From Brachionus koreanus (Eukaryota > Rotifera > Eurotatoria > Ploima > Brachionidae): a stretch of 18,196 nucleotides of DNA. Location of the stretch: the NCBI GenBank assembly GCA_016987375.1, contig PJRA01000369.1, positions 2,792 through 20,987 on the forward strand, read 5' to 3'. A program made the translations under genes and the position numbers. The notes below the pieces were generated by a model, which was not told the origin of the DNA, did not search any database, and saw only the letters and a list, made by a program, of their open reading frames with translations. Below are positions 8,430-18,129 of this stretch, in pieces; the first letter of the stretch is position 1, and the number at the start of each line of letters is the position of its first letter.

Positions 8430-9511
8430 CAATCTTAATTTAAATAATATAACAAATCTCGTTCTAAAAAACTAAAAAATTTAATTAAAAATGTGAAAAC
8501 ACTATTAATATTAAATTTAAATTATTTCTTATATGAAACTGAAAAAAATATTGAAATTTTATCGAAATAAAGAAATTTTTCAACAGTGGATACATTCTGT
8601 AATTCAAATTCAAATTATTAAATTATTAGTTTTAAAATTCATTAAAGAAGGAATTAAAGATTTATATAAAAAACATGAAAACGGAGATAAAAGGTTGAAA
8701 TTTATAGGAAACGAAGTTAAACATAACCCAGTAAACGTAAATTATTTTGCAAAATGTAAACAATTTTACATTTTTATCTTTCATAAAAATTAGAAAATTT
8801 CAGAAAATTTAAATTTTAGATTTTGATAATTAAATATTTTAGTAAATTTAAAAATTAAAAAAAGTGAAAAATTGGGAAAGTGAGAAATTGAGATTGAGAT
8901 TAGAAGCATAACTCAATGAACTTTTCTAAAAAATTTTATTTATTTTTTATTATCTAAAAGATTTCTATGACTCTATTCTTATTAGGAATTTAACAATTTG
9001 TTTTAAACACCTATCTTTTTATATAAAAAATCATTTCAATTCTGCTTCATTTATCCCTTTCTCAATATTATTAAGTAAATTATATTAACCAAAGTAACCA
9101 AGCAAACAGTCTAATCAAAAAAATTACAAAAAATAAAATCTAAAAAGAACCTTAATAGAACAACTGGTCTTTTAGGTTCTTTTATTAGTGTCTATTCTTA
9201 AAATATTTTAATACATCTTAAAATAAAGCTGCTGTTAAAATATAGATTCGATTGTTCAATATAAATGTTTGAAATCTTATTTTTATAAAGCATTTCTTTT
9301 CGAATAATAAAATAAATAATCAATCTTTGCAAAAGCATTGCAAACAAATTGCTAATAATCTGATTTTATTTATTTGATTTCAGTTTATTTAATCATATAT
9401 TTTCAATTTGCTTTAAAATATCAAAATCTATTTAAATCGAAATAATTTAATGTTTTTTTATTTTTTTATTTTTTGTTTCTTAAACTTTTCTATATAAAAT
9501 ACCGTATAACC
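8430..9511. other. AT-rich intergenic with a 10-bp hairpin
   Basis: An 86-codon plus-strand frame (8533-8793) starts with ATG but is dominated by Lys, Ile and Phe and shows no motif, so I do not call it a gene. A 10-bp stem, AAAAGAACCT / AGGTTCTTTT, lies at 9143-9152 and 9174-9183 across a 21-nt loop. No RNA gene or transposon is recognised in the rest. Confidence 0.4.
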
Positions 9512-9896
9512 TTGCAAAGAAGCCCGTCTCTAAAACTCAAAATTAGGGTTTTGGCTACGTTCCAACAATCCAATGTTACATAGAGATCCTAATTCACTGA
9601 TCATGTTCTTAAATTCATAATTTTGCTTTTATGCCAAGTTTAAAAACTCAAATTAGATACAATTATTTTTTTCAAACTTAAGGGTATAGAAAAAATTAAG
9701 TCAAAGAAATTATTTTAAAATTATTTTTAATTATTTTTTTTTATTAATAATTTTTCAACTCGACATTAAAGCAAAATTTCTGGCTTAAGAACATTGGCGA
9801 TGAATTTGGGTCTCTATAACATAGAATCGATGTTCTTATACCTAAGGACAAAACTCAAAAGTTTTAGGGAACAGTCTTGTTTGCAACGTAAACGGA
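9512..9896. mobile_element. Old, eroded inverted-repeat element (MITE-like)
   Basis: The region from TTGCAAAGAAGCCCGTCTC (9512 onward) to about 9648 matches the reverse complement of about 9752-9896. Clear blocks are TTGCAAAGAAG / TTGCAAACAAG, CTCTAAAACT / CCCTAAAACT, ATGTTACATAGAG / ATGTTATAGAG, ATGTTCTTAA in both, and AATTTTGCTTTTATG / AATTTTGCTTTAATG. Substitutions and small indels are spread along the arms, so this copy is much older than the MITE at 8112-8420. I find no clean target duplication. The roughly 100-bp centre is AT-rich and non-coding. Confidence 0.6.
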
Positions 9897-11430
9897 TCTT
9901 GCAAAAACTTATATTTTAAAATATAGAAACTGGTTAACTTTAATTATTCTCAACTTAGGTATTTTATATTCAAAATTATTTAGATAAATTTCATTTTAAA
10001 AACAATACAATATAGAAAATTATTTACTGCGAAAAACAAGCCAACCTAATGATTTAATTAGCACATAATTTTTATATTATTGAAAAATACCTAAAATAAC
10101 ATTAAAAGTTAGAAGTCAGTAGAAGAAAAAGATGAATTTTTTTGTCCCTTAGATACGTGTGTTGAATTAAAAAAAGATGGAGCTTTTTTTAAGCATCAAA
10201 TTAGTTTCCAAAAGCAATACTCTTTCGATTCTTCAACTTAAAGATTTAAAAATCTGGCAAAGCAAATAATTATTTTTGTTTGATTAATTACTTTGCATTT
10301 ATTTTTTAAGCCTGAAAAGAAAATTATTGATCTAATTTATCGACTAAATTTGTTGATAAAAACTAATTAATCTTTTGATTTTGGAAAATAAAACAGATTT
10401 TGATGTTGACTTTTTGATTTATTTAATTTTTGCTCGTTTTTTAAATTTTAAAATTGAGGAAAAATTTATTATGTAATGTTTATTTCTTTATTAACTAGAT
10501 AACAAAAACTTAAAACAGGTAATAAAATTGAATATCCCGTCAAATAAAATATTTGCTTTGATTGCTTTTAAATGTCAAAGCATATTTTAATTTTAAATGA
10601 AAATACTTTTATCATTCTAATAAAAGTGTTAATCATTTAGATGCTTTAAAATTCAAATAAAAAGATTAGGACTAAATTTAGGGCATTTAAATAAGCTTTC
10701 CTTGAAAGGTTTAGCGTTTGAGCCTAAACTTTCTTTAAGAAAAATTAAGCCAAGAAAGTTTTTCTAACTTTTTTTCTAGCATTAAGAGCTAAAAAAAAAT
10801 AATCAACAGAAATCTTTGCTGGATATACAAACCTAAAGCATTTATTTAAGAGTATTGATGATTAAATAAAGAAATTTGTAAGACTTCTTTCAGATTGAAA
10901 ATGATTAATTTGATGTATAGTTTTAGTTTAATTTTTTTTTTGCATAGAGCTTTAAAATTATAATCATACATTTTTTATTTGAATAACAGGTAACATAAAT
11001 GTAGAATGAATGAGAGCGAGTTTATTAATATTTTTAGAAATAATATAAGAAAATACTTGAAAATTTTCTCCTAAGAAATCAAGAGCCGAGAGCAAAAAAT
11101 TTAGCAAACAAGAAATGCTTTGCCAATGTATTGGTGAAAAATTCTCTCAATTAAATGTAAATTCTACATTAGCAATTACAAATAAAATAATGGTAAACTT
11201 TTTTTTTTTTTTAAATTAAAATTCTAAATAAAGCAATTAAACAAATATTAAAATTTTATCAAAACTCGAGCCAACTTTTTTCCATGAATCATTTCTCTAA
11301 GTTTTTTATTAATTAAAAAGAAACCTTATAAATACAATTTTTTTAAATCAATTAAGCTCTGATAATTATAAAAACTCGCATTTAGTTTCATAAAATTTTT
11401 ATTCTAAGATTATCCAAAAGAGACTTCAAA
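9897..11430. other. AT-rich intergenic, gene-poor
   Basis: No gene is supported. Two short frames have a more protein-like makeup. The plus frame 10113-10241 contains DEFFCPLDTC and DGAFFKHQI, faintly like a C2H2 finger. An open minus frame runs from about 11141 to about 10965 and contains FSPIHWQSISC and ALIHSTFMLPV. Neither has a start, splice context or recognised family. The right end should contain the promoter of the TRIM-like gene. Confidence 0.35.
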
Positions 11431-11553
11431 ATGAGCTATAGGCCGTCCGATTTGCCGAACATATCTCGTCACCTTTCGTTAAACCATAGTGAACCAATGT
11501 ACAAAATACAAAAAACAATTTTTTTTTTTTAATTTTTATTACTTTTTTTAAAG
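11431..11553 (+). other. Candidate first exon and intron of the TRIM-like gene
   Basis: A short GC-richer stretch starts at ATG 11431 (MSYRPSDLPNISRHLS...) and stays open for about 30 codons before a T-rich tract ending in TTTTTTTAAAG at 11553. GT dinucleotides in the phase needed to join the RING exon occur at 11475 (after TTTC) and 11499 (after CCAAT). Neither is a strong donor, so the join is not settled. It could equally be 5' untranslated leader. Confidence 0.35.
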
Positions 11554-13696
11554 AAAACAAAACTATGAAGATTTGGTCAACTGTTCTGTTTGCTTTGAGC
11601 CATTTGATAATGTTAATAGTCAAAAACTTCCTAAAATTTTGCCTTGTCAGCATGTCTACTGTGTAGAGTGTATCAAAAACTTGAAAAATGTTTCAAACGA
11701 CGGCAGAAAAATAGCATGCCCTCAGTGTCAGTTCCAAGTTGACAATTTGAGAGATCCACTAGAGCTTCCAACTAGCCGAATGGTCTTGTCTCTATTGGAA
11801 AAAGATTCTTTTAACTATCAGGGCTACGCTTCATGTCCTGGTTGCCGCCAAATTCGAAATTTAGAAGTCTGTTTCGAATGCAGTCTTCCTCTTTGCAGCA
11901 TGGTATTCTAATTTTTATTTTATATTTAAGTTTTTATAAATTTTTTTTTTTAAAGTGCATTGGCAAACATTTCGAAAGCTGGAAAAATCAAGTTACCCAA
12001 AATTGTTTTGATGCTGAGTCAAGTCTTGAAATTTATAAATCTAAATTAGGTACTTAAAAAGGAAAATAATGTTTTTGTATTAATTATTTAATCAATAGAT
12101 CAAGTTGGAAATTTGATAACTCAAAATTTTGACAATGTTAATTGTGTCAAGGATGAGATCGATACTGCATTTAGACTTTTAATTGAAAGACTTAATCAAG
12201 AAAAGGAGCAGTTATTAAGCTCGCTAAACCAGGTCAAAGATGACAAGTAACTTTTTTCCACCAAAAAAAAAATTCATAAAACAAAACTTTTGAATTATTA
12301 AGTGCGAAATTTGTAAATTTACGAAAAGATTTGGCTGGACTCATAAACAACTTAAGATCGTTTCGCGAAGCAAATGATTCGTTTGAGAAAAAATCAATGA
12401 ATTCTAAAATGAGAAAACTACAAAACTATTTAGAGCAGGTTCCTAAGCTTGAATCTCAATACAACTCTTTGGCAGGATCAAATTTTAAAGTTTTAGAAGT
12501 AATAGAGTAAAAAAAAATTGATAAAAAATTTTTTATTTTTTTTCATCTTGTAGAAATTTGAAAGAAAAGCTTTACCTGGTTTGGAACAAAAATTGAGTGG
12601 AAATTTAATTATCAAGCAGTATACTTTTGATTCTCCTCAAGCATCAGCTTCTAGTTTACGAATTCCACGGACCCAACCAAGTGCACCTGTGTCACCAAAC
12701 CCACAAATTTACAAAAAAGTTTTGCCACCACCGCCACCTGTTCCGAGATCTGATATTGAAAATATCAAACATGCCATATCATCAACAAGTATTGACTCCA
12801 TGAGCTCTAATCAAAGTTTGCCTACGAACCAGGATGCTCTTAGTCGATGGATTCTAGCATCGCATATTAAGCCTCAGTCTGAAATGACAGTTAATAACCA
12901 ACCTCTAATTATGGCTAGCTATCAGAATCTCTTATTTTGTATGGATCAAACATCTTACATAACAATATTTGAAAAAGTGTATTCACTTGAACTTAAGCTG
13001 CGAAATTCTTTGAAACTGAATGTTCCAAATATAAAATGTTTTGCAGTAAATGGCGAATATTTGGCAGTGGGGTACAATGTCACAAAAAAAGAACAACTCA
13101 AAGGTTCTCTTAAAGGTATGAACTTATCTGGAATAATTTTGTACACCAGACAGCAGCACATAATTTGTTCAGTGCATGATAAATCAATAGAGCTTCCAAA
13201 TGAATGTTTTAAATCGATTGCTGGACTGGCGATGAATGATAGTTATTTATTTGTCTTAGACCGTGAGCTGCACTCAATATTTAAGTTTAATGTAAAAACT
13301 GGTCATCTGGAAACACGTGCCAACTTTCAAAATGCCGATTTGACTTATGTTTCTTTGAGTAATTCTTTTTTGACTATAACTAATTCTCAAAATTCTTTTA
13401 TGCATCTTATCGACATTGAAAATTTGAACCAAATTAAAAGTGCCAGTTTAAAACAAATCGATCAAGTAAATGGATATTTGACTAGCTTTACCACTCAAGA
13501 AAATTTGATTTTTGTGAAAAATAGCGAGAGACAAATTTCGCTTTTTGATCCAAATCTTGAGCTTATGGCTTGTTTTAATGAAATTCAATTGAAAGTTATC
13601 AGTTTTTGTTTAATTACACATCAAAATAATCAAATGCTTATTATTGGAGCGATTAATGAGAAAAATCAATTCAAATTATTAGGCTATACAATTTGA
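11554..13696 (+). CDS. TRIM-like RING E3 ubiquitin ligase with B-box-like finger, coiled coil and beta-propeller-like C-terminus (five exons seen)
   Basis: Exons are 11554-11902, 11956-12049, 12099-12246, 12303-12498 and 12554-13696 (stop TGA). The introns of 53, 49, 56 and 55 nt all run GT to AG and keep frame, giving 642 residues from the first visible codon. Residues 10-58 are a C3HC4 RING (CSVC...CQHVYCVEC...CPQC), the E2-binding fold of ubiquitin ligases. Residues 94-121 form a B-box-like zinc finger (CPGC, CFEC, LC, C, H) split by intron 1. A coiled coil follows, about 155-260 (LIERLNQEKEQLLSSLNQ), then a Ser/Pro linker with PPPPPVPRS. From about 360 to the end come repeated beta-strand pairs such as AGLAMNDSYLFVLD and SIFKFNVKTG, like NHL or WD blades. 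The order fits TRIM/TRIM-NHL proteins and resembles nhl-1 in the RING. The start codon is unresolved: the only nearby ATG (11565) is out of frame, and a polypyrimidine-AG acceptor at 11553 suggests an upstream exon, perhaps with the ATG at 11431. Confidence 0.85.
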
Positions 13697-14731
13697 GTTT
13701 AAAAATTTTAATATTTTTTTTCAATTAAAAATCCCTGTAAAGTTGTATTTTAGTACCCCTAGCTTTAGAACAATTTAAAAATAAATTTTATTATATTTTT
13801 TAAAAGAAAAAATTCTAAAAATTTCATTATCACATTTGATATTTATGGTTTTGGGTTATAATTACATTTAACCAAAAAAAGGGATGTTTTTTTTACTAGA
13901 TATAATCACATGTAACTTTATTGTGATGTTTAGTTATAATTGCACAATTTTGATCAAAAATTGAGTTTTTGTATCATTGTCTAACTATTTTTTTATAGAA
14001 TTTATATATTTATTTGATGATTACTTTTTTCGAATTAAGGCAAAAAATATTTAAATGAAGTATTTTAAATCAAAAAAAATTAAATACTTTTTCTCATTTA
14101 AATTTACACAATCCCCTTTTCATGAACTTGATTTGCTTTGGATTTATGGACATATTTATTTATATTCATTGAAATAGAAATTATATTAAAAAACCAATTG
14201 AAACATTTTCTTTGTTTTAGTAAAAATGTATTTTTTTTTGAAAAAATTTCAAGTTTAATTCAATGCTATCATAAAAAGAAACTTTAAAAATAAAGAAATT
14301 TGTAAAATCCGAAAATTATAAAAATATAAAAAAAAATAATCAATAAAGCGGGTTCAAAATCCGCTAAAGGTGAAACAATTCTTCAAAATATTTCAGCACT
14401 ACCGAATACATGTTTAAACCCTTTCATCAAAAAATGAGTAACCATTTTGATCATTTTTGAAAAGGAAATTTGATCAAAAATTTTACTTTGCCAAAATTGC
14501 ATTAATTAATTAATAAAAAATTAATAAAAAATCTAAAAAAATTTATTTTATTTTTATTTTAATAAAAATTCACAACGAATAAATAATTTTAATTTTTGAA
14601 AATTGAATAAATGCAAGATTTATGACATTTTAAAAAATTGTTTTAGTCCAAAACAAAAATAATTGTATTGATATTATTAAATTTCCATTATTCTTTGGAT
14701 AAAAATTTTCAATTTCAAATTTAAAAAAAAA
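13697..14731. other. Convergent 3' flanks and AT-rich spacer
   Basis: AATAAA at 13780-13785 is a likely polyadenylation signal, about 85 bp after the TRIM-like stop codon. Two related 16-mers, TATAATTACATTTAAC (13857-13872) and TATAATCACATGTAAC (13901-13916), are spaced 44 bp apart, with a weaker third match near 13935. A T-arm-like hairpin, AGCGG-G-TTCAAAA-T-CCGCT, lies at 14347-14365 with no tRNA around it. Positions 14448-14505 resemble 2955-3010. No coding gene is seen. The right end is the 3' flank of the minus-strand receptor D. Confidence 0.45.
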
Positions 14732-15694
14732 CTAAAATTTACAGTTTCTTAAAAAGTTAAACGCTGATTTGAGTATCTTGAAAAATTCCTCTCTTATTAT
14801 ATTATGAATAAAAATAGCAAAAATCGAGTGAAAAACTAAAAAAATCATAAAAATTAAAGAAATCCCAATAAATATAATTGAATAAATATTTAATTCAAAA
14901 AATTCATTGAAAATATAAGCAATTACCAAAAAAATAGACAAATCTGATAATAAACAAAATAAGAAAAATTTGAATACAATTCGATTTTGTTTTCTGTTTC
15001 GTTTATCTAATGTTTGAATACCACGCTTAAAATAAAATTTTGATACAATTAATATTTGTGACAAAAAATAGGTAAAATTTGTTAAAAAAGCGAATACTAT
15101 AAATAAAATATTTGAACATATTATTTTATTTAAATTTGATTTAAAATTAGAATTTCCAAATTGATTGATACAGCGATTATTTTGATAAGATTTCGAATAA
15201 ATTAAATTTTTTGAAGTTAAATAAAATATCATCATAATTAAATAAGAACTTGTTGAAGTTATAATTAGATAAATAAAAAATTTTTTTGGTTGCTTTAAAA
15301 AATCGTTCATTTTCAAAAAATATTTGTTTCTGTCTATCAGTGTTAGATGAAATAAAGAATAGTAAAACAGAACTGAAAACGAGACAGGAAGAGCAGCGCC
15401 AAGCGAATAAAAGAATAAACACATGAAGAAAGATATTTTTAATTCACCTTTATTGATAATAAATGTAAAAAATAAACTGTAAAACTTAGTAGCAATTATT
15501 AATAAACTAAGGCTAATAAACAAATAAAATTCTATATTTAATAGTTTTTTTTTAGCTTTGAACACAACGAATATTAAAGTAAGTTCAAATAAGAGCGAAA
15601 ATAAAAAAATTATTGGGATTATGTAATTTAGCAAAAGTCCTTGATCTCTATTTGATGTCTGAATAGAATGATTCATGTTTCTCAAATTTTCCAT
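14732..15694 (-). CDS. Orphan seven-transmembrane receptor (GPCR-like), paralogue D
   Basis: This is an intact intronless 320-codon frame starting at the ATG at 15694. A second ATG six codons later (MNHSIQTSN) would keep the sequon at NHS. Seven hydrophobic segments carry the same landmarks as the three receptors at 1807-6399: KAKKKLLNIEF after helix 1, Cys opening helix 3 (FFMCLFFYSLG), loop 2 Cys (NNRCINQFG), FHLTLIDRNKYF after helix 3, KFFLFCLLSD in helix 6 and FHSIFAIFIHNIIREEF in helix 7. It is the most divergent of the four. It has FHLT for FHLS and lacks the SYKN(L/Y)xC sequence before the helix 3 Cys. It lies about 8 kb from the others, beyond the transposon-rich block and the TRIM-like gene. 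DRY and NPxxY are absent. The ligand is unknown. Confidence 0.84.
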   Translation of the reverse strand: MENLRNMNHSIQTSNRDQGLLLNYIIPIIFLFSLLFELTLIFVVFKAKKKLLNIEFYLFISLSLLIIATKFYSLFFTFIINKGELKISFFMCLFFYSLGAALPVSFSVLFYYSLFHLTLIDRNKYFLKMNDFLKQPKKFFIYLIITSTSSYLIMMIFYLTSKNLIYSKSYQNNRCINQFGNSNFKSNLNKIICSNILFIVFAFLTNFTYFLSQILIVSKFYFKRGIQTLDKRNRKQNRIVFKFFLFCLLSDLSIFLVIAYIFNEFFELNIYSIIFIGISLIFMIFLVFHSIFAIFIHNIIREEFFKILKSAFNFLRNCKF

Positions 15695-16410
15695 TATGAA
15701 ATAAAATTTTGTTTTTTTTTTAATGCTTATAAATGAATGGTTTTTATAATGGTTTTTAGTTAGTTTATAAATTTTTCAAAAAAAAAAATAAACTAATATT
15801 AAATTACTTCTAATTGGATTAAATGCGACATGAATTCATGAATTTTCCGATATATTCTAAAGCGTCATGTTAGATTTTATTTCAAATATTTCCGCTTTAT
15901 GAAATTGATGTATCCTAGCTTTATAAAAAAAATTAATTTTTTTTTTAAATTGACTTGAATTAATGATCGTTTGATTAAAAACAATAATTTTACTTAAAAA
16001 AAATTAAAAGAATAAAATAATTGAATAAAAAATCAAACATTGTCGCACTCGAACAGCCCATACCAGCGTCCAGAAAGTTTTGTTATCCAAACGCATTACA
16101 AAAGGTACACCTGTAGCTGATGTACTGTACTTACGCAGTCTGGTTAGACTCCCCTTACAAAATATATTGCAAGATCAATAAAAATTAATTTAATTGCTTA
16201 ATTGATTGAAAGTAATATCATAAAAAGTAAATAGTAATTTACTAACTATATAAAGTATTTCACGAATTTTTATTTTATTTTAAAAGCTTTCATTATCTTT
16301 CAGGAATTAACGTAATTTTAAGTTATAAAAAAATTAAAATTTATTTTGGCAAATTTTCCTCAAACTTAACTATAATATTTGCTGATTTTTTATTACTAAA
16401 CGAACTTTAA
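15695..16410. other. Receptor D 5' flank with a GC-richer island
   Basis: It contains the presumed promoter of receptor D. A GC-richer island at 16041-16155 is open on both strands: plus frame 16029-16172 (RTAHTSVQKVLLSKRITKG..., stop TAA) and a minus frame reading SLTRLRKYSTSATGVPFVM.... The base makeup suggests a fragment of coding DNA or a structural RNA, but I recognise neither. The rest is featureless AT-rich DNA. Confidence 0.4.
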
Positions 16411-16527
16411 CAAAACTCATTTTATCATGAATTCTTTAAGGCTCTAAAGGATTCATTTGGTCATTGCCAATTGTTTTTCTCTTTACATTATTGTAGAATA
16501 TCTAATTATTTTTTTTGCTGTTTTTAA
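16411..16527 (+). pseudogene. Possible Mutator-like transposase fragment
   Basis: This short open frame contains FYHEFFKALKDSFGHCQLFF. That recalls the segment after the LLPxK motif of MULE-type transposases, where an aromatic-rich helix precedes the second catalytic Asp. It lies about 330 bp upstream of a SWIM zinc-finger fragment in the same orientation, and that domain ends many MULE transposases. Both are probably scraps of one decayed gene. The call is weak on its own and rests mainly on the neighbour. Confidence 0.3.
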
Positions 16528-16737
16528 GATACTAACTAGAAATTATAATAAAAGACTATGTTGATGATCAAACTTTATTTAGAACTTATAAAGAAAACAA
16601 GGAAAATAAAATAAGGTATGATCTGAAATTAAAAATACTAATTCGATTGAATTTAAAGTCTCGAATAATTGCATTCATCTTAATTATTATTCGAACAGTA
16701 ACCAAAACGCACAGTTATTGGCATAGCAAAATAATCA

Positions 16738-16918
16738 AACAGTTCAGACAAAGAAATAGTTGTAACATTAAGAAAGAGTTAAAACATTATATTTATCTTA
16801 TAATTCATTCTTTTTGAATAGTCTGATCTTCAGATTCAGAGCAAAATTAAAAATAGAATATTTATTTCCTATCTGAATTATCAAATGACAACGATTGGAA
16901 AAAAAGTACCTGCAGCTG
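16738..16918 (+). repeat. 181-bp inverted repeat, left arm
   Basis: It matches the reverse complement of 17224-17404 over all 181 bp with a single mismatch (TTCATTC here, TCCATTC in the complement of the right arm). The outer end is AACAGTTCAGAC, flanked by TCA on both sides. The left arm runs into SWIM zinc-finger coding sequence, with the first cysteine pair inside the arm. Confidence 0.9.
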
Positions 16919-16985
16919 TACAGGATTTTTAAAAAATTATATGTGTAAACATATCATTGGGATGGCACTAAGATTGAAGCATTGA
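16857..16985 (+). pseudogene. SWIM zinc-finger fragment of a transposase-like protein
   Basis: A 42-codon frame between TAG (16854) and TGA (16983) reads NDNDWKKSTCSCTGFLKNY followed by MCKHIIGMALRLKH. The CxC...CxH spacing is the SWIM zinc finger, a DNA-binding module found near the C-terminus of MULE-type transposases and in many SWIM-domain proteins of aquatic invertebrates. No full-length frame surrounds it, so it is a relic or an isolated exon. The TGA stands at LKH-stop-KPV, where related proteins would continue, which suggests a disabling mutation. The first half lies inside the 181-bp inverted repeat and is thus duplicated in reverse at 17224-17404. Confidence 0.7.
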
Positions 16986-17223
16986 AAACCAGTTTTTGGT
17001 TTAATAAAGTTTTCAAAATAGTAATTCCCCAGTAAACAAATCCTAATAAATATCTAAAGCAGAACTTGTCAAGTTCTTAATCTTATTAAGTGTACACTTA
17101 GTAGTAATTACACTTTAGGCTTAATAAATGCAGCCTTCGCTTTATGCACACATGTCACAAATGAATATATATGTAGCTTGAATGAAGCAAGAAGCATCAT
17201 TCAATCAAACTTCTTTTCTACTG
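16919..17223. other. Spacer between the inverted-repeat arms
   Basis: This 305-bp centre holds the second half of the SWIM finger (16920-16982). It also holds an open plus frame from about 17054 that continues into the right arm (LGLINAAFALCTHVTNEYIC, SLNEARSIIQSNFF). I do not recognise that frame. A short palindrome, AAGTGTACACTT, lies at about 17088-17099. Confidence 0.4.
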
Positions 17224-17404
17224 CAGCTGCAGGTACTTTTTTTCCAATCGTTGTCATTTGATAATTCAGATAGGAAATAAATATTCTATTTTTAATTTTG
17301 CTCTGAATCTGAAGATCAGACTATTCAAAAAGAATGGATTATAAGATAAATATAATGTTTTAACTCTTTCTTAATGTTACAACTATTTCTTTGTCTGAAC
17401 TGTT
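17224..17404 (-). repeat. 181-bp inverted repeat, right arm
   Basis: This is the reverse complement of 16738-16918 with one mismatch. It ends GTCTGAACTGTT, followed by TCA, which also precedes the left arm. A 3-bp match may be chance. The near-perfect identity means the inversion copy is recent, or that gene conversion or an assembly or amplification artefact produced it. Confidence 0.9.
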
Positions 17405-18129
17405 TCAAAAGTCTTACATTTAATTATTTTATTTAAAAAAATGAATTTTATATTTTGCTTTTTATACACAAAAAAGATTACAAAAAACTTTTATTACATA
17501 AATTTTTTGGAAAATAAATTTATGTATAATTGAAATTAAACTAACTTCTTTTTATTAAATTCTAATTTATAAAAACAAAAATTAAATTTATTTTCTCAAA
17601 TCAATAATTTTCAATCAATAAAACGTTTAAACCAGAAAAATTATTTTTAAAATTAATGAACTTTCTCGTTCCAACATTTGGATGTATTGGAAGTCAAATA
17701 AGGCTTAATTTATTAAGCATTCATTTGGCTTCATATTAAGACAATATTGAATATGAAAAGAATTTTTTAGTAAAAAATATAATATACCTTATAGATATTT
17801 TATCTAGAAGAGAATTATTTCAAAAAACAAATAAAAAAACAATTGAATTTTTAAGTTTATTTAAATTAAGAATTATTTTTTTTTTAAACACTGTTCCATC
17901 ATTACTTGAATTTAAGTACAAGCTGTTTCTTTTTTTTGTGATGAAATAAATAATAACTTTGTGTATCTAATCGTTTTAACAAAATAATAAACATATATCA
18001 AACAAAAAAAATTTAGCTTTTTTAAAATAATTGTTTAGATTTAAGACAAATATAACAATAAAATAATTAAAATTTTTAACAAAATTATTATAATATTTTT
18101 TTTGGAATCAAGAAAACGATTTGATGTTT
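17405..18129. other. AT-rich spacer
   Basis: No gene, RNA or repeat structure is convincing here. It is the 3' flank of the minus-strand gene that enters at the right edge. Confidence 0.45.

Noticed and set aside
8533..8793. 86-codon plus-strand frame starting with ATG
   Set aside because: No motif, signal or neighbour support, and very high Lys/Ile content. I kept it only as a remark in the intergenic entry.
11426..11653. 75-codon minus-strand frame
   Set aside because: Antisense to the RING exon of the TRIM-like gene.
12955..13161. 68-codon minus-strand frame
   Set aside because: Antisense to the last exon of the TRIM-like gene, which reads as a coherent protein.
14347..14365. T-arm-like hairpin suggesting a tRNA
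   Set aside because: The T arm folds (AGCGG/CCGCT with TTCAAAA loop), but no A box, D arm or acceptor stem can be found upstream.
15177..15422. 81-codon minus-strand frame
   Set aside because: Alternative frame within receptor D, which carries the full family signature in the other frame.
16056..16150. 5S rRNA-like strings CCATACC and CTGGTTAG
   Set aside because: Their spacing is about 84 nt instead of about 61 in 5S rRNA, and the intervening conserved loops are absent.
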